64,000 nt of DNA from Warburgia ugandensis (Eukaryota; Streptophyta; Magnoliopsida; Canellales; Canellaceae), in contig CP141127.1 in NCBI GenBank assembly GCA_035236585.1, positions 44,902,001 through 44,966,000 on the forward strand, read 5' to 3'. The notes below the pieces were generated by a model. That model made no database searches. It was not told the DNA's origin and saw only the letters and a list, made by a program, of their open reading frames with translations. Every line of letters begins with the position of its first letter. Position 1 is the stretch's first letter. This document shows, in pieces, positions 1 to 12,504 of the stretch. The position numbers and the translations under genes were made by a program.

Positions 1-1265
1 GAGATACCTAAATAATGGATAGAAGTGGAATTGCAACTCTAGCATAGGGGGACAATATTGCATACCATACCAAGGCGGTAGCTGCCCATTCCATGCATGG
101 GAGACCAAGCCACCACATAAAAATCTAAGAATGACAGCTGGTCCCCAAGCATTCTAAGTAGCTTGACATGGTATAACTTTATAAAATGAGAAAGTATAGA
201 GTAAGATTAATATAATAAGAGGGGAACTTGGATGGCTGGCATGTGCATGAATGCAAGAGCAGGCAGAAACATTGGATGGTGGACTTAGCTAATGATTGCA
301 TTCATGACAAGGAGCTGTTCAAGAAAATTTAAGGAAATAGAATATAAAAAGGAGAGGCAATGATGCCATCTCCTACTTTCATGTGTTTTGACCAATACTA
401 GAGAAGACGCTCCATTAAAAACTAGAGAAAAACTGAGAAAAAAAAAAAACAGGGAAAAGCTTGGGGGAAGAGAGGTGCTGGAGTTGGGAAGATTGTAGAA
501 GGAGAGGACGAGAGGTAGAGCAAAGGAGGTCATTTTGGGTGGAGTACACCTCAGCACTATCTGCTGGAAATTTCAAACACCTACTCGATCTTCAACACTA
601 GAGCAGGAGAACAATCATCTAAAGCTGGGAAACTAGAGGAATCTATCAGAAATGGGGGTTTTTGGAAATTGATTAATATCATCCTAGCTTTAGCCTTGAA
701 AATTTGGGAATGTAAGGATGTTTTTAAAGGACGTTTTCTCCACAAATTGTGCTGGACTGTCTCATGGTTTGTAAGCATGATGAAATGTATGTGTAACTTG
801 AATTTCCTGTTATGAAACCATCATGGGTGGTACTGAGTTTGTTAAAACAGTAAGTTAGGATTATGAATCTATAAATTTTACCAATGCAATGTATGTAAAT
901 CATTTATGAATGTCTCAACACCATGGAGTGCTCATCATAGCAGAAACAAAGGGGGAGTTTCCACTGGAAATGCTTGTGTTCAACCATGATGAGCATCGTT
1001 TAGTCACTATTTTCTATGGTTAACTTAGTAATGGATTTCTCGGATAATTAGAGTATGGAAGGTGGGTTGAATCAAACATGTTCAGCAGGAAAATTTTGCG
1101 TTGATGAAATGATGAAATTGCCTTCACAATTGAGCTAGAAGTCTTTATCATGTTCCTCCCCTGTTGGGCAATGGTTTCCTTGCTATGGTTGGAAGTAAAA
1201 TAAGTGAAGTTCCAGCATGTTATGTCATGTTAACAGAACATTACAAACCATGACAAACTTCTCCC
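1..1265. other. Unassigned AT-rich sequence, possibly LTR-derived
   Basis: I see no gene here. A TATA-like string lies at 343-352 on the plus strand and is followed by a purine-rich stretch. That would fit an LTR promoter, but no LTR end is visible. Short minus-strand open frames at 285-557 and 581-778 are low-complexity and match nothing I know. Confidence 0.3.
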
Positions 1266-2500
1266 AATTCTGATGTGTAACCTGGCAATTATTCAACATC
1301 CGTTGCGAAATGTACCCTGCTGGATTGCAGGGGTAAATCTTGAAAATGCATGACATAAGCTGATAGGTTTTGAAATTTTCTAAGTATGATCGACATGATT
1401 CTATACAAAACTATGACTTTCACTAGTAACATTCAAGAACTTGAGTACAAAGCCTATTGAAAGGCATGTGGTAGTAAGCATAACATCTAGGAATGTAAAC
1501 ACACCCTACTGGACTAGTAGGAGTGCTTTTATGAACCTAGGACTTGGGCTGGGAAAGAACTTCTACAAGATGAGTGTTCCTTTGCAAAGTTCAAATTTTA
1601 ATGTTTCTATTACATGTAACCTTTTACAATATAAACATTCCAATGAAGCAGGTCATGTATTAGCGTTGGCATTGCATGGAACATCAATGTATATCCTGCT
1701 AGACCAGCAAGGCTACACCTTAGGATCTTTGGCTATAGATGATCTTAATTGGTGGTACTTCTGACTTATAATAGCATGTTTTAATAATATTCTATCAACA
1801 TCACACAGTAAAATAATGATCTTACCACAGTAACTTTATTTGATATGCCTTGAATTGAGCATGACAAGTAAGAATGTGAATGTGTCACTCTTGGACAAGC
1901 AAGGATATTCCTTTTAAATTAAGGTCTTAAACATGGTCAAACCCTATCTAACTAGAGTGTTTGTGGTCTGGTTTCAATGTGTACTAAGAATACCAGAAAA
2001 ACTCTGAAGAATTAAATGTTTATCTTCAAGATTTGACTGTGTTTGGACTCATTCATAACATCAACAAACTATGTGTACACTGCTGGACAGCAGAGCTATC
2101 TTATGGCGTACTACCATTGTGTGAACCGAAGCTATTTTTATATGATTCCTAAATTCATGAAATTTGTAAATTACTGATTCTACAGCAAGTAACAACTATT
2201 ATTTCTTACCTTAACTTGCTTAGTTAGGCTTGGACACAAGCATGTATGCCAAGGTAGTGAATGTGTTCTTTGCTAGACAGCAACATGGAGTTCAATGAAA
2301 TGACAGCTTGAACTAGTCATTATGAGTATATTTCGTGAAGAATTGTTGTCATTACCTATTTACCTTGATTTTTCACATGTTTAAAACTTATTATGATTAT
2401 GAATGCATAAAGATTGAAATGGTATGACAAGTCTTTTACAAACTAGTTATTGATTGTTTAAAACAAGGCATTAGCTTGTACTTGGACTACACAAACTCAT
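1266..2500 (+). repeat. Diverged tandem repeat, period about 190 bp, six to seven units
   Basis: A short imperfect palindrome of the form CTGCTGGACAGCAGG recurs with near-constant spacing. It begins at about 1317, 1506, 1696, 1888, 2080 and 2270, with a weaker copy near 2479. The gaps are 189, 190, 192, 192, 190 and about 209 bp. Before each copy there is usually a related string ending in an ATGTGNATGTGT-like word. Units are strongly diverged, so the array is old. It could be a satellite or the tandem-repeat part of an LTR element. Confidence 0.65.
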
Positions 2501-2921
2501 AGATGCCATACATCTTGGAATCAAGAGGTTAACTAGTAGTACATGTGGTGACCCAGGTTTTTGAAATACATTTTTGTTATTTATTTTCAAATGGTTGTCG
2601 ACCAATTTTGCAAATAATTTTGAAAACTTATGCAGGGAAATTTTTTTTCTTTGAAATTCTTTTCGGAAAACCCGAATGCCACATTTCACTCTCATATACA
2701 TACATAATTTTGTATACAACATATGTTTCCAAAGAAACTCATTTTTTTAAAATTGCAGCATCAATCCAGTGGTTCACATACATACTCCCTTTACTACATC
2801 TTATGTCCAAAATACAAATCAAAATACAATCCAATCCTTTCCACAATAGTACATAATCTTAATCAACAGTATGGTCTTTATCTTCCCATGTCATATCCCT
2901 CCATTCTTTTCTTCCAATATT

Positions 2922-2959
2922 TGAGATATTGTAAACATTCAAACATTTACAATATCTCA
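2922..2959. other. Perfect 14-bp hairpin in LTR
   Basis: The arms TGAGATATTGTAAA and TTTACAATATCTCA are exact inverted repeats separated by a 10-base loop. The hairpin lies near the 3' end of the candidate minus-strand LTR. Confidence 0.7.
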
Positions 2960-3148
2960 GCATGCTATGCTTAGTAGGGGATTCAAGAACATAGGGAATT
3001 GTATAATTCAAAAGTACAATATTTATAATCATCATATTCCATATGAATCACATAATTCAATTTCCATGACCATACCATATATGATCATTCTATCATATAA
3101 TTTATCATGTAACATATACTATGATAATTCCAAACCACTCATCACTAT

Positions 3149-3168
3149 ATTGTATATATATATACAAT
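3149..3168. repeat. 20-bp perfect AT palindrome
   Basis: ATTGTATATATATATACAAT reads the same on both strands. It is a simple-sequence palindrome within the candidate solo LTR. Confidence 0.7.
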
Positions 3169-3668
3169 AATCATACTCAAACATATTGAGTTGATAAATC
3201 ATCCAGACTTTTGCTGGGAAAATACTCCCTCATTAAGTATTGGTATCTCATTATGTCATGCATCATAATGCAAAATACTCAAGGAGCACCATGCTGTAGT
3301 TTGATCCGTACTTGCGCGCTCAGATGACTGCCCTATTCACCACTGATACCGCAATGGAAAATATTGTGTCACTGCCTGTATGGAGAGATAAGACTTTCAT
3401 AGTGGGGCCTTCCCATAATTGCCCCACCCGACTTTTAGCCTCTCTTTGGGCAAGGTATCATAGTATCATCAAATTTCGGGAAGCCAGTGGTCAAACCCTC
3501 ATAACTTCCCTAGCATAGCATCCCCAGGCTTATGCTTGTTTAAAACAAAACCACAAGCCTCCATGCTTGTATCTAAAATACTTCTTGTACATCTTAGACA
3601 ATCTGTCTATTTATATTATCATCCTCGTATTCAATATCCTCATACTAAGGATATAACCTCATTTCTAG

Positions 3669-3880
3669 ATTTAGGGATCCTCATTCACAATGAATGATAC
3701 CCATATTCATATAAGTTTAGGGATTAATCATTTATTGTAAATGATCCCCATTTCCTTTAATTTGGTATTCATATACCAAATGTTATTAAGTGTAAGGATG
3801 CTCATTTGATGCAAATGATATCCATTATTATTATGTTCTTATCTAAGTTTAGGGGTAATCATAAATGATACACATGTATT
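3669..3880 (+). repeat. Short degenerate repeats (TTTAGGGATNNTCATT...AATGAT)
   Basis: Four related strings start near 3669, 3716, 3791 and 3846. Each has a TTTAGGGAT-like start, then ATCATT, then AATGATNCCCAT. The spacing is irregular at about 47-75 bp. They lie inside the candidate LTR and look like local duplications. Confidence 0.45.
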
Positions 3881-6800
3881 TATTATGTATTCCATCTAAT
3901 GTCAATAGTTATTTCTATCTTATAGACATGAATTATGATTCAAATGTAACTAAGCATATTATCATCCTAAAGCATTATAATGTCTATGTATAACAACAAT
4001 TCCATAGACCATAGGTTTTGTATTCTTAAAGTTCCACCTACCTTCATGTAGTGATCCATCCCTCCAGATCTTCCATGATTGATGTATGCAATCTGTAAAA
4101 CATACTGTCATTAGCTAAACAACTTAGATAATCTCATATTTATATTCATTATCTAATCTTGTCCTTTGATATAAAGGATATAGATCTACCTTGTGTTCCT
4201 ATCATCCATACAATCTATCTTTCTCATATAGTATTTTATCCTATTGATCAATAGATCTGATAGTTAGAATGATTTTCTAATCTTTCATATTTAAGTATTT
4301 TCTATCCCTAAGTCTTTGTGTGTCTATCTCCTTGGTCTTGATCTTTCATAGATCCTTTGATCAACAATTTATACTCATTGATAAAGATCAAGGGCCTAGA
4401 TCTTCTATCATCTAGTTCTCCTTTAATCTAAGTTCAGTTATTTGATCATCCCTAAGGAGGATGATCCTGGTTCTCTTCCTTGAATCATATTTGATTAAGG
4501 GTTTGGATTATCTAATCTATTGATCTAGATTTGTCTACAACATACATACATAATAAAATACAACATTAGAATTCTTATTGTTCTTGATCATTCAAGATCC
4601 AATGGATCTTGTTTGATCATCCTTATCTTACTTACAACTTTTATTAGAATTAGATAATTTACTAACCTTTTATGCTCTTATTTTTATTATTCAACCAGTT
4701 AATGTTTAGTGGTGGAAGATAGCTTATTTCATCCTAAGTGACAGCTCCTCTTATTTCCAATTGACTAAGGCTTACTAGTTGAATGGCTAAACACAAAGTG
4801 GTTGCTTCAATCCTCATGTTAGGGCGAGGCTCTATTAGAAAATCCCCCTTAACCACCATGTTCAGTATTCACTAGAGTGACCTTAGCTCAACCTTTCATA
4901 AGGTTCCCATGAGCATTTTAACCCTAAGTACTCTTTCTAATTGATTTTAATTAAATCCATGAACATTTAAAATGTCATTCATGGGGTTTATTATTCTCCT
5001 AGTTTGGGCCAAGGATTTGATAATCCTTATATTGTCCTACCAACTATAGCCCTTACTATCATCAAGTCCGTCTCATTCATTCCATGTAAATGTCCTTCAA
5101 CTCTGTTTTTCATTTAATTACATTATTAATGTAATTTACATAACATAAGCATTAAAGCATAAATAAATAAATAAATCTAACAATTAAATTTACTAGGCAA
5201 TAAAAGAATTTACAATAACATTAATAATTCAAACAAACACATTTAAAATATCATCATGATCCAATGGCCATCTTTCATCCTATTTAGGGTTTTAGATCTT
5301 GATCTTTTATTTTTATCTGATCTACTCATTTTTCTCAAAGTTATCTCCTTACTAGATCATTGATATCATCTTATCACATGATCTGATCCTTCTTAATCTA
5401 ACTGATCAAGAAGATCTTAAGCCATTTATCTAATTTAAGGGTATATATCTTAATCTATCCCAAATTATCATCATCACACCCATCAATCCATATGATCTTA
5501 ACTTTATATCATCATCCAAACACATCTGCACTATCCATTCATCCTTGATCAAACTAATCAAGAAGATTACCATTCACTTTTGTGGATTTTACTACTTTTA
5601 AGGGTTCAGATCTGGAAAATAAATTACATCCAACCATTTAATTATTGTAATTATACATTTAGATCATCATATAAATTATTTTGAAAGGTTTGATCATGCT
5701 TGATTAATCAGATCATGAAGATCCATGCTCATTTTTATGATTGTTCTTCTTTTAAGGCTAGGTTTCTTAATTAAACATAGATTCAGTCACTTCTAACCAT
5801 TGATTTCATGTTCCATAATCACAAGATCATCAGTGGATTAGAATTATAAAGTATGATTATTCAAAATTTCACTAATCATAGGAATTAGTAATAGTTTTCT
5901 TTATTAACAGAATTTTACATGCATCAAAATATAAATTTTCTAAGTTCAGTACCTTATACAAGTAACAAGGAATCTATAGCAACCTTCAAATCTAAAATCA
6001 GAGCTAAATTAATCTCCCAATTGAAGAAACAAGATTTTAGTTAAAAAATTAGACGACCAAGATCATTCCAATAGTAAATGACAAAACAAAGAGTGGCCCA
6101 CCCCTGTTGCCATCTTTTAGAGGTGATCTGAGAGGGGTGACCAACTATGGGTGAGACGGTCCAATCTGGATCATTAGATCACTTAGCCTTGGATCACCCT
6201 CCAATCCTTACAATCAAGAGTTACGATTTCACCTCGTGGGGTTTTTGGGCCCCATGATTCCATCCAATGGCTCATAATTTACTTTTGAGCTATCAAAAAT
6301 GGAGATCTCCATCTGTTGCCAGATCCATCATTTCTGATGGATCAGTGGCTGGAGGATTTCAGTGATGACTGAAAATCACCCAAGGGATGCCGAAAATGAA
6401 AGGGGGTGAAGTGGTAGCCTACCTTTGCCAGTATGGTGAAGGGAAATTCACTAGAGGAGAAAAATACTGGTGAAAGCAAACCTAGTCACCGGTGAAGTGT
6501 AGAGAGATAGATTCCTCCTTCGCCATTGCCAAAGATGGAGTGACACCTTGGGGCTTTTGTAGATCTCCATGTATTGAAGAGATCCATCAGTCCACAATCA
6601 TTTTTCACTAGTTAGATTGGTTGTATTAAACTATAAAATCTGGCAAAGACAGTACCAGTTCAATGCTCCTTTTTCATTTTGGATATTCCAATGATTTAGC
6701 CGTTGGATCATCATGGAATCAAAGGTCTTTTGTATATCACCTCAACTCAAACTATTCTAATGGTGGAGATTTGATTTTAATGAGTAGAAATCCATGGTTA

Positions 6801-7038
6801 ATTGGATTAGGTTTTCTTAGGCAGAAACCCTAGTTTGTTTAGGACGACGCATCCCTATACGCTCCTGCATACAGACATGAGTTGTCTGCCCTGGGTGCGT
6901 CTGGGGACATGCCCCCTAAGAAAGAAGAGAAAGAGAGGAAAGGAGGAAATGAGTGAGAATTCTGGACCTGAGATTTCAGGGTATTGTAGGGGACCTCGTG
7001 AGAGACATTAGGAAAAATTTTGGGAATTTTTTATGGGG

Positions 7039-7047
7039 TATTTATAG
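7039..7047 (-). promoter_or_regulatory. TATA box of minus-strand LTR
   Basis: CTATAAATA on the minus strand lies about 585 bp from the LTR start. The Tekay LTR at 34,973 has the same kind of TATA box about 430 bp in. This would put the transcription start near 7010. Confidence 0.5.
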
Positions 7048-7629
7048 GTGTTTTTGAATTTTTTTATGATTACATGTAATTATTATCTTTCATTTCTTTT
7101 TTTTTATTAAATTAGCATTGGATTCCCACTACCACCTCCTTCTCCACTAGCATTTGGTAGTGGTTTGACTCATGATGGTGGTCTTCCAGACTGTTGGCCG
7201 AACTTGTGAGTCCCACATAGTTGTGAACAGACCTATTTGCCCTTTTAATTCCAAAAATGGAGAAAAATAGGGTTTATTCCTATGAACTTGGAATTGAGTG
7301 TACTTAGTTTTGTTTCAATTAGTTTTCTAAGTACACTGCAAATTTTTATTTCTTAGGTCTCTATTATGAGTAAAATTACTATTTTACCCTTTTACCTATA
7401 AAAGTGGAGAAAAATAAGGATTTTTCATTCGGACTCAGAATTTGAAATACATACAGTCATTCTAATTGGTTTTTAAAGTACGTTAAAATATCCTAGTTTT
7501 AAGTCTTGATTTATTTTTATAAAAATGAATTTTCCTGGAACTCAAAGTTCTAGTTCCACTTTTAAAATTTCAACTTTTAATTTTTAATAATTCAATTATA
7601 TTCATAAAAATGGTGGTTATTATACTACA

Positions 7630-10135
7630 TTAGTCTAGGGATGAACAACTCTAATTCAAGCATCTCACAAGAGATTTATGAATGTGAATTCCATGAGAAT
7701 CTCTTAGAACATTGAATACTAGTTTAAGACAAAGTAGCAGAGGGGATTCACCCAATTACGTTTAGAAAAAGGGAATGATATTAAGGTAAACCATTAGGAG
7801 AGTAATCAAATAAAGATCTAGAAATATAGAATCTTCAATTACATAGCATGAAACTTAGAACAAACTATGGGTGATCACTATTCTCATGCTACTAGTACTT
7901 CTTAGGATCTGACATAAGTAGGGTATAAAAGATGATAAGTTCTACCCTAAGTGATTGGTAACAAGTGATACTACTCTAATTCATAACAACAATAAGGTGA
8001 ATACATATAAGAAAATATGGAAATGCTAGGTTATGCATGAAGAAATCCATAATTAGAAAAACATATTAGCTACTCACTAAATCAAAAGAGTTCATGAAAC
8101 CTGTGGGAACTAGTTTTTTTTAATGTATTATAAACATTGTATTGCTCCTTACATTCCATGAATATATGTGAGATGATTTAACTTAGCTACAAATTTTCAT
8201 AAAAGACTAGAAAAGAGAAGAATACCAGCCAATTAGATATGATGAAATGCATGGGCAAAGGGAAGAATTTTGGAGTGTAAACTACCAAGAAGAGATGATG
8301 TAAAAGAAAGAAAATTCATCTCATCCTCTAGGATCTAAGCCATATGAATTATCCTCAAAACTTGATAGGAAAACATGCCCATTACTCTTAGATTTGGAAT
8401 TGGGTAATTCATGTAGAATAAATGCTTTATCTAGCTAGAAATCATGTTCCTTGGAATGAATAAAGGACGTATGCTTTTGGGAATGTTAATGAGAGTTGTG
8501 AAACTTATGGAAAATTGCATGCATCATGAATCAATATTTTCATACTACAAATGAGAGTTGAGAATTCCACAATTTTCACATATGGTTTTATAAGACACTT
8601 GATTATCCCATGTGATTATTTGATCTATGTTTGGGTAGGCACTTTATGAGTGCCTGTAAGTCCTAGAGATGTTATTTTTTTGATGTTTGGGGAGGCACTC
8701 TACCAGTGGCCATAAGTCTTGAAGATGTTATTTGATAGATGTTTGGAGAGGTACTCTTTAAGCAGCCATTAGTCTTGGAGATGGTATTTGACAGATGTGT
8801 TGTACAAGTGCTCTATAAGCAAGTATAAGTCCTAGAGATGCTATGTAATTGATGTTTTAGGCATGCTCTCTATGAGAAACTATGAGTATTGGAGATGATA
8901 ATTGATTGATCTTTTAGCCATGTTTTCCATGAGCAATAGTAAGTCTTAGAGATGCTACTTGATTGATATTTGGATAGCCACTCTATGAGCATCTATAAGT
9001 GGTGGAGATGGTATTGAAATATTGTTTCAGATAGGTGCGTTGCGAGTTGCCATAAGTCTTGGAGACATTATGCTTAGAAGTGCAAATTGGCTACTACCCT
9101 CTAACTTGATATGTAGCTCTTTCACAGGGATTTTATTGGTTCATGGTATGCTTCATATGGCTGCCCTAGGGATGACTAAGTAACTCCATGAGGGGCGGTG
9201 TGTAGGACTATGTGGTTTCCGCAGCAAGCATAGCAGCGAAAGTAGTTACTTTGGTGATAATAAAAGCTCTACATGTATAGATGTCTGGATGTTGTTGTGG
9301 ACATGTGTTGATAAGTTGATCACTCTTGAGAGTATAATTGGTTTGTGGTTGTAAGATTAAAGTCTTTTCAGCTTTTAATGGTGATAAATGAACCTAACTA
9401 ATGTATTGAGCCAATGATTCATTATGCAGTTTATGTCATGAGGCTCATTGTAGCTAGGGGTGGTTCTATCCAAAGGTGATATTACGATTTGTGATGTGGA
9501 TTATTTCTCGATGCTTGTTGGCAGGTGTACATGGAGGTAATACAACACTAAGGATTTGGCTTTGCCCACTAATTCCTTCTTTTCTTCAACATTGATCTTT
9601 GATGCTTGCATTTAGTCAATTGTCTTGTCTTCACAATGTACATTGGATTTATTGGAAGAGAAATTTTCTTTTCCAAGATTTGATTCAGTGCACAATTTGA
9701 TTTTGAGGGTCATTGCATGTACATTTTCATAAAACATGAATTTTGTGATTTCATCTATGAATGGAATGTGATTAATTATACCTTGAATGCATTGAACATT
9801 TATATGAAGTGAATATTTTACTTACACATAGAAGTGTAGATTCAATTGCATGTTAATCTTATGAATAAACATATCTCATCTTGATATTCGCTTATAGCTT
9901 GATGAATAGTTGACACTTATGTCCATACATACATACTTATGTTATAATAATAGCTGTCAAGTATATTTGGAGAGTTGATTTGTATTAATCCTTTCCTAGT
10001 GACTGTTTCATGCTAACCCTCCTAACCAACATTTTTTAAGAGAGACTTTAGGTAGGTTTAGCACCAAGGAGAAGGGAATGGTTAAGCTATGAACTACTAC
10101 ATAGGAGGATTTTAAAATAAATTAAAAATAGTAAT
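7630..10135. other. LTR-like sequence without genes
   Basis: No coding domain is visible. The part at 8618-9066 is a tandem repeat whose wording (GGCACTCTATGAGTGCC...ATAAGTCCTGGAGATG) recalls the solo LTR near 25,960-26,090. The stretch 9150-9560 recalls the last third of Tekay-type LTRs. I infer old LTR sequence but cannot place its ends. Confidence 0.35.
8618..9066 (+). repeat. Tandem repeat of about 57 bp, eight units
   Basis: Each unit begins GATG(T/C/G)TATTTGAT, continues with a GGCACTCTATGAG-like core and ends ATAAGTCTTGGA. Eight successive units of about 55-58 bp can be read, strongly diverged from each other. It lies in LTR-like sequence. Confidence 0.7.
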
Positions 10136-10139
10136 AGAA

Positions 10140-10340
10140 GTCAGTTAGAAGAATTACTTTTATTGAGATGACTTGAAAAATTAGTAACAAAATAAGTAAA
10201 ACAAAAGAGGACTTAGAAACCTAAATATTAAAATCATTTAGGAAAACCATGTCCTGTAAATGACTTCAAAAGTGATGAATTTTAAAGTCCTTTAGTAAAC
10301 GACTTTAAAATTTAGGTTTGAAGTCATTTACTAAATGGAT
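10140..10340. repeat. Cluster of AAGTCATTT/AAACGACTTT inverted repeats
   Basis: Words such as AAAGTCCTTTAGTAAACGACTTTAAAA and GAAGTCATTTACTAAATGG occur in both orientations. The same vocabulary recurs at 56,440-56,600. Dense short inverted repeats of this kind are typical of the subterminal regions of CACTA-type DNA transposons, but I found no CACTA terminal repeat here. Confidence 0.45.
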
Positions 10341-12500
10341 TTAATTATTTCCCTTTTCCCCCCTTTTTACATTGCAATTACTACTTGTATTTCTATATTC
10401 AATATAGCACCTACGACAATTTTCTTACAATCTTTATACACATGAAAAACAAACATACATTGACTTCTACATTGGGTATAATAAGACACCCAAATTCAAC
10501 ATCCATCCACATCTATCTTGAAAGGACTTGATAAAAGAAACCATAACACATTCACTACAATATCCACATTGACTTGATTTACATGTCCATAAATATACCC
10601 ATTTACTTTCAAACTTCAAGTGTATATACTTCAATGAAAATAATGAAAACCAACCTCCATATTTACTTCATTTACAAGCTCCATATTCACTCCATTCATA
10701 CTTACTCATTTACTTCCACACTCCAATTGCCACCCATCATTCCATGGAGTAACTCTTATTGTTTGCCCACTTAGAAAGCACATCAATTTGCAATATAATA
10801 TATTTAATTCAATTCACATTCTTTTAACTGGATCTATCAAAAATTGTGAAAAAATATAAGATTATGAAAGTAAAAAGTGCCTTACCTTTCTTAATTGATA
10901 GACACTAACACCATCAAATATTAGGGTCCTCATGTATCTCTAAACATAGTAACCACACTCCTAATCAAACTGTTGTCTAGGGCGCATGTAGCAAGGAAAA
11001 TAAAAAGTATCATACATATCATTTGTAATATTGTAAGTTTAATTGGTTATAAAATGGAGTAATTAACTATCTTCTATACCTTGATAATTTTCCAAGTGAG
11101 GTTAGGTAGTTGCACTATCTTGGTCACACTAGCCAATGTTAACCATGCTTTGTAACTTTAAATTTCAAATGCATTATAGATTGATAAAAAATTACTTATT
11201 TATGCATAATGCATGAAAAGAATAAAAGCTTTCTTACTTATTTATAATTTGTATGAGGATGAAACAACCATACGGTCCATAATAATTCAAAAAGAAAGCA
11301 TGCCCATTGTGTACATCCAAAACAAGCATCATCTAATGATCCCTATATACACAATCATATGAATTGTAATTAAAGTAGGCAATCCCTATGTATAGAAAAA
11401 GTTGGAAAATAAATAAGAAAATTAAACTTACCTGCTATTGTAGGGAATCATTAAGCGCTATCACTTGGAGCATTAGAAGAACCCTATTAAAATATTATCA
11501 ACATGCCTTTCTATTGGTCATTGCTCTACTACTCCAAAATTGATGTTAGTGTTAAGGAATTGGTAAAGCACACTCTCGACCTCAAAAAGGCTCGTTGCAT
11601 CATTTAGGATACTATAGAAAAGAAATAATTATTACCTACCATGAAAATATAACATGTAATATCAAGTATTTTATAAGAAAATATTTGCATGTATCCATGT
11701 AGGAGCAATGTGAGGGTGCTTGAGCTAATCCCATAGGAAAACATGCAATAGGTCCTCTGCCATGAGTGGCACTTCAACAACATCATCGGCAAGCTCCCTC
11801 CTTGATTTGTATGGGGTTGATTGCCCTATCTTCATTGATGAGTTTGTAAATTAATCTTCGACATCAAGACGTGTTGGGACTTTCGCATGATCCTTAGATG
11901 GCTTTTCTAGATGATATAGAAATTTTTAAGAAATTAATATTGATCAATGAAGACAATCAAATTTATGATGAAAGAAAAAAAAAAAAAAACATAGATGCAA
12001 GTACTCATTCCATTGATGTGACAATAGTTGATGGTGCAATGGTCGGCAATCTCCATGGTGGTTGCTATTGTTGATTAACATTATAAAGTAAATAAAAAAT
12101 TAAATTGAGGTATCTAGTTAAAAATTATTGTTGAGGAAGATAGTATGATAAGATATATACCATGGACTTTATAAGAATGACAAATTCTTTTGACCAAGTG
12201 ACATAATATGCAACTGCCTCCCCAATAGTTATAATATTTTCCATTTCTAAAGAGAATAGTAGGTTAACATTCACATCCAAATCCATGGTAATGAACACAT
12301 AGTATGTGGTGGCATACCTATTCTATGAAAAATGGTTAATTCATGTTCATAGCATGAACCAACTGCCACATTGTTTTGATGAGAATTCATGATCAATAAA
12401 CATTGACCCACCAACAAATTAGATATACACTAGGTAGGTTGAGATGGAGAATTATAGAAGGATAATGAAAATTTTCTAGTATGTCTATGTATATACCTCC
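10341..12500. other. Non-coding interior of a probable DNA transposon
   Basis: AT-rich with no long reading frame. It lies between the AAGTC repeat cluster and the minus-strand pseudogene, and I infer that it is intron or 3' sequence of the same element. The open frames at 10,574-10,774 and 11,604-11,792 look incidental. Confidence 0.3.
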
Positions 12501-12504
12501 TCTA

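Larger units (their letters stand above)
2544..7629 (-). repeat. Candidate solo LTR, Ty3/gypsy (Tekay-like), about 5.1 kb
   Basis: Read on the minus strand, the block starts with TGTAGTATAATAACCACC at 7629 and ends in AACCTGGGTCACCACA at 2544. That ending resembles the Tekay-type LTR end at 37,520 (AACCCGGGTCATCATA). A TATA box lies about 585 bp inside the minus-strand start. The part at 3300-3500 has the GC-richer character of the corresponding part of the Tekay LTR. No coding domain is visible. I found no convincing target duplication, so the left end in particular may be off by some bases, and smaller insertions within the block cannot be excluded. Confidence 0.5.

Noticed and set aside
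1441..1764. 107-codon plus-strand open frame
   Set aside because: It lies across two units of the 190-bp tandem repeat. The other units are not open, and the start codon reading is TTG.
2539..7634. Target-site duplication around the 5.1-kb candidate LTR
   Set aside because: TTAGT on the right and GTACA or ACATG on the left do not match. The nearby CTAGT is not adjacent to the LTR tip.
8618..9066. CRISPR-like array
   Set aside because: The units are diverged along their whole length, with no constant-repeat and unique-spacer pattern, and the context is plant retrotransposon DNA.
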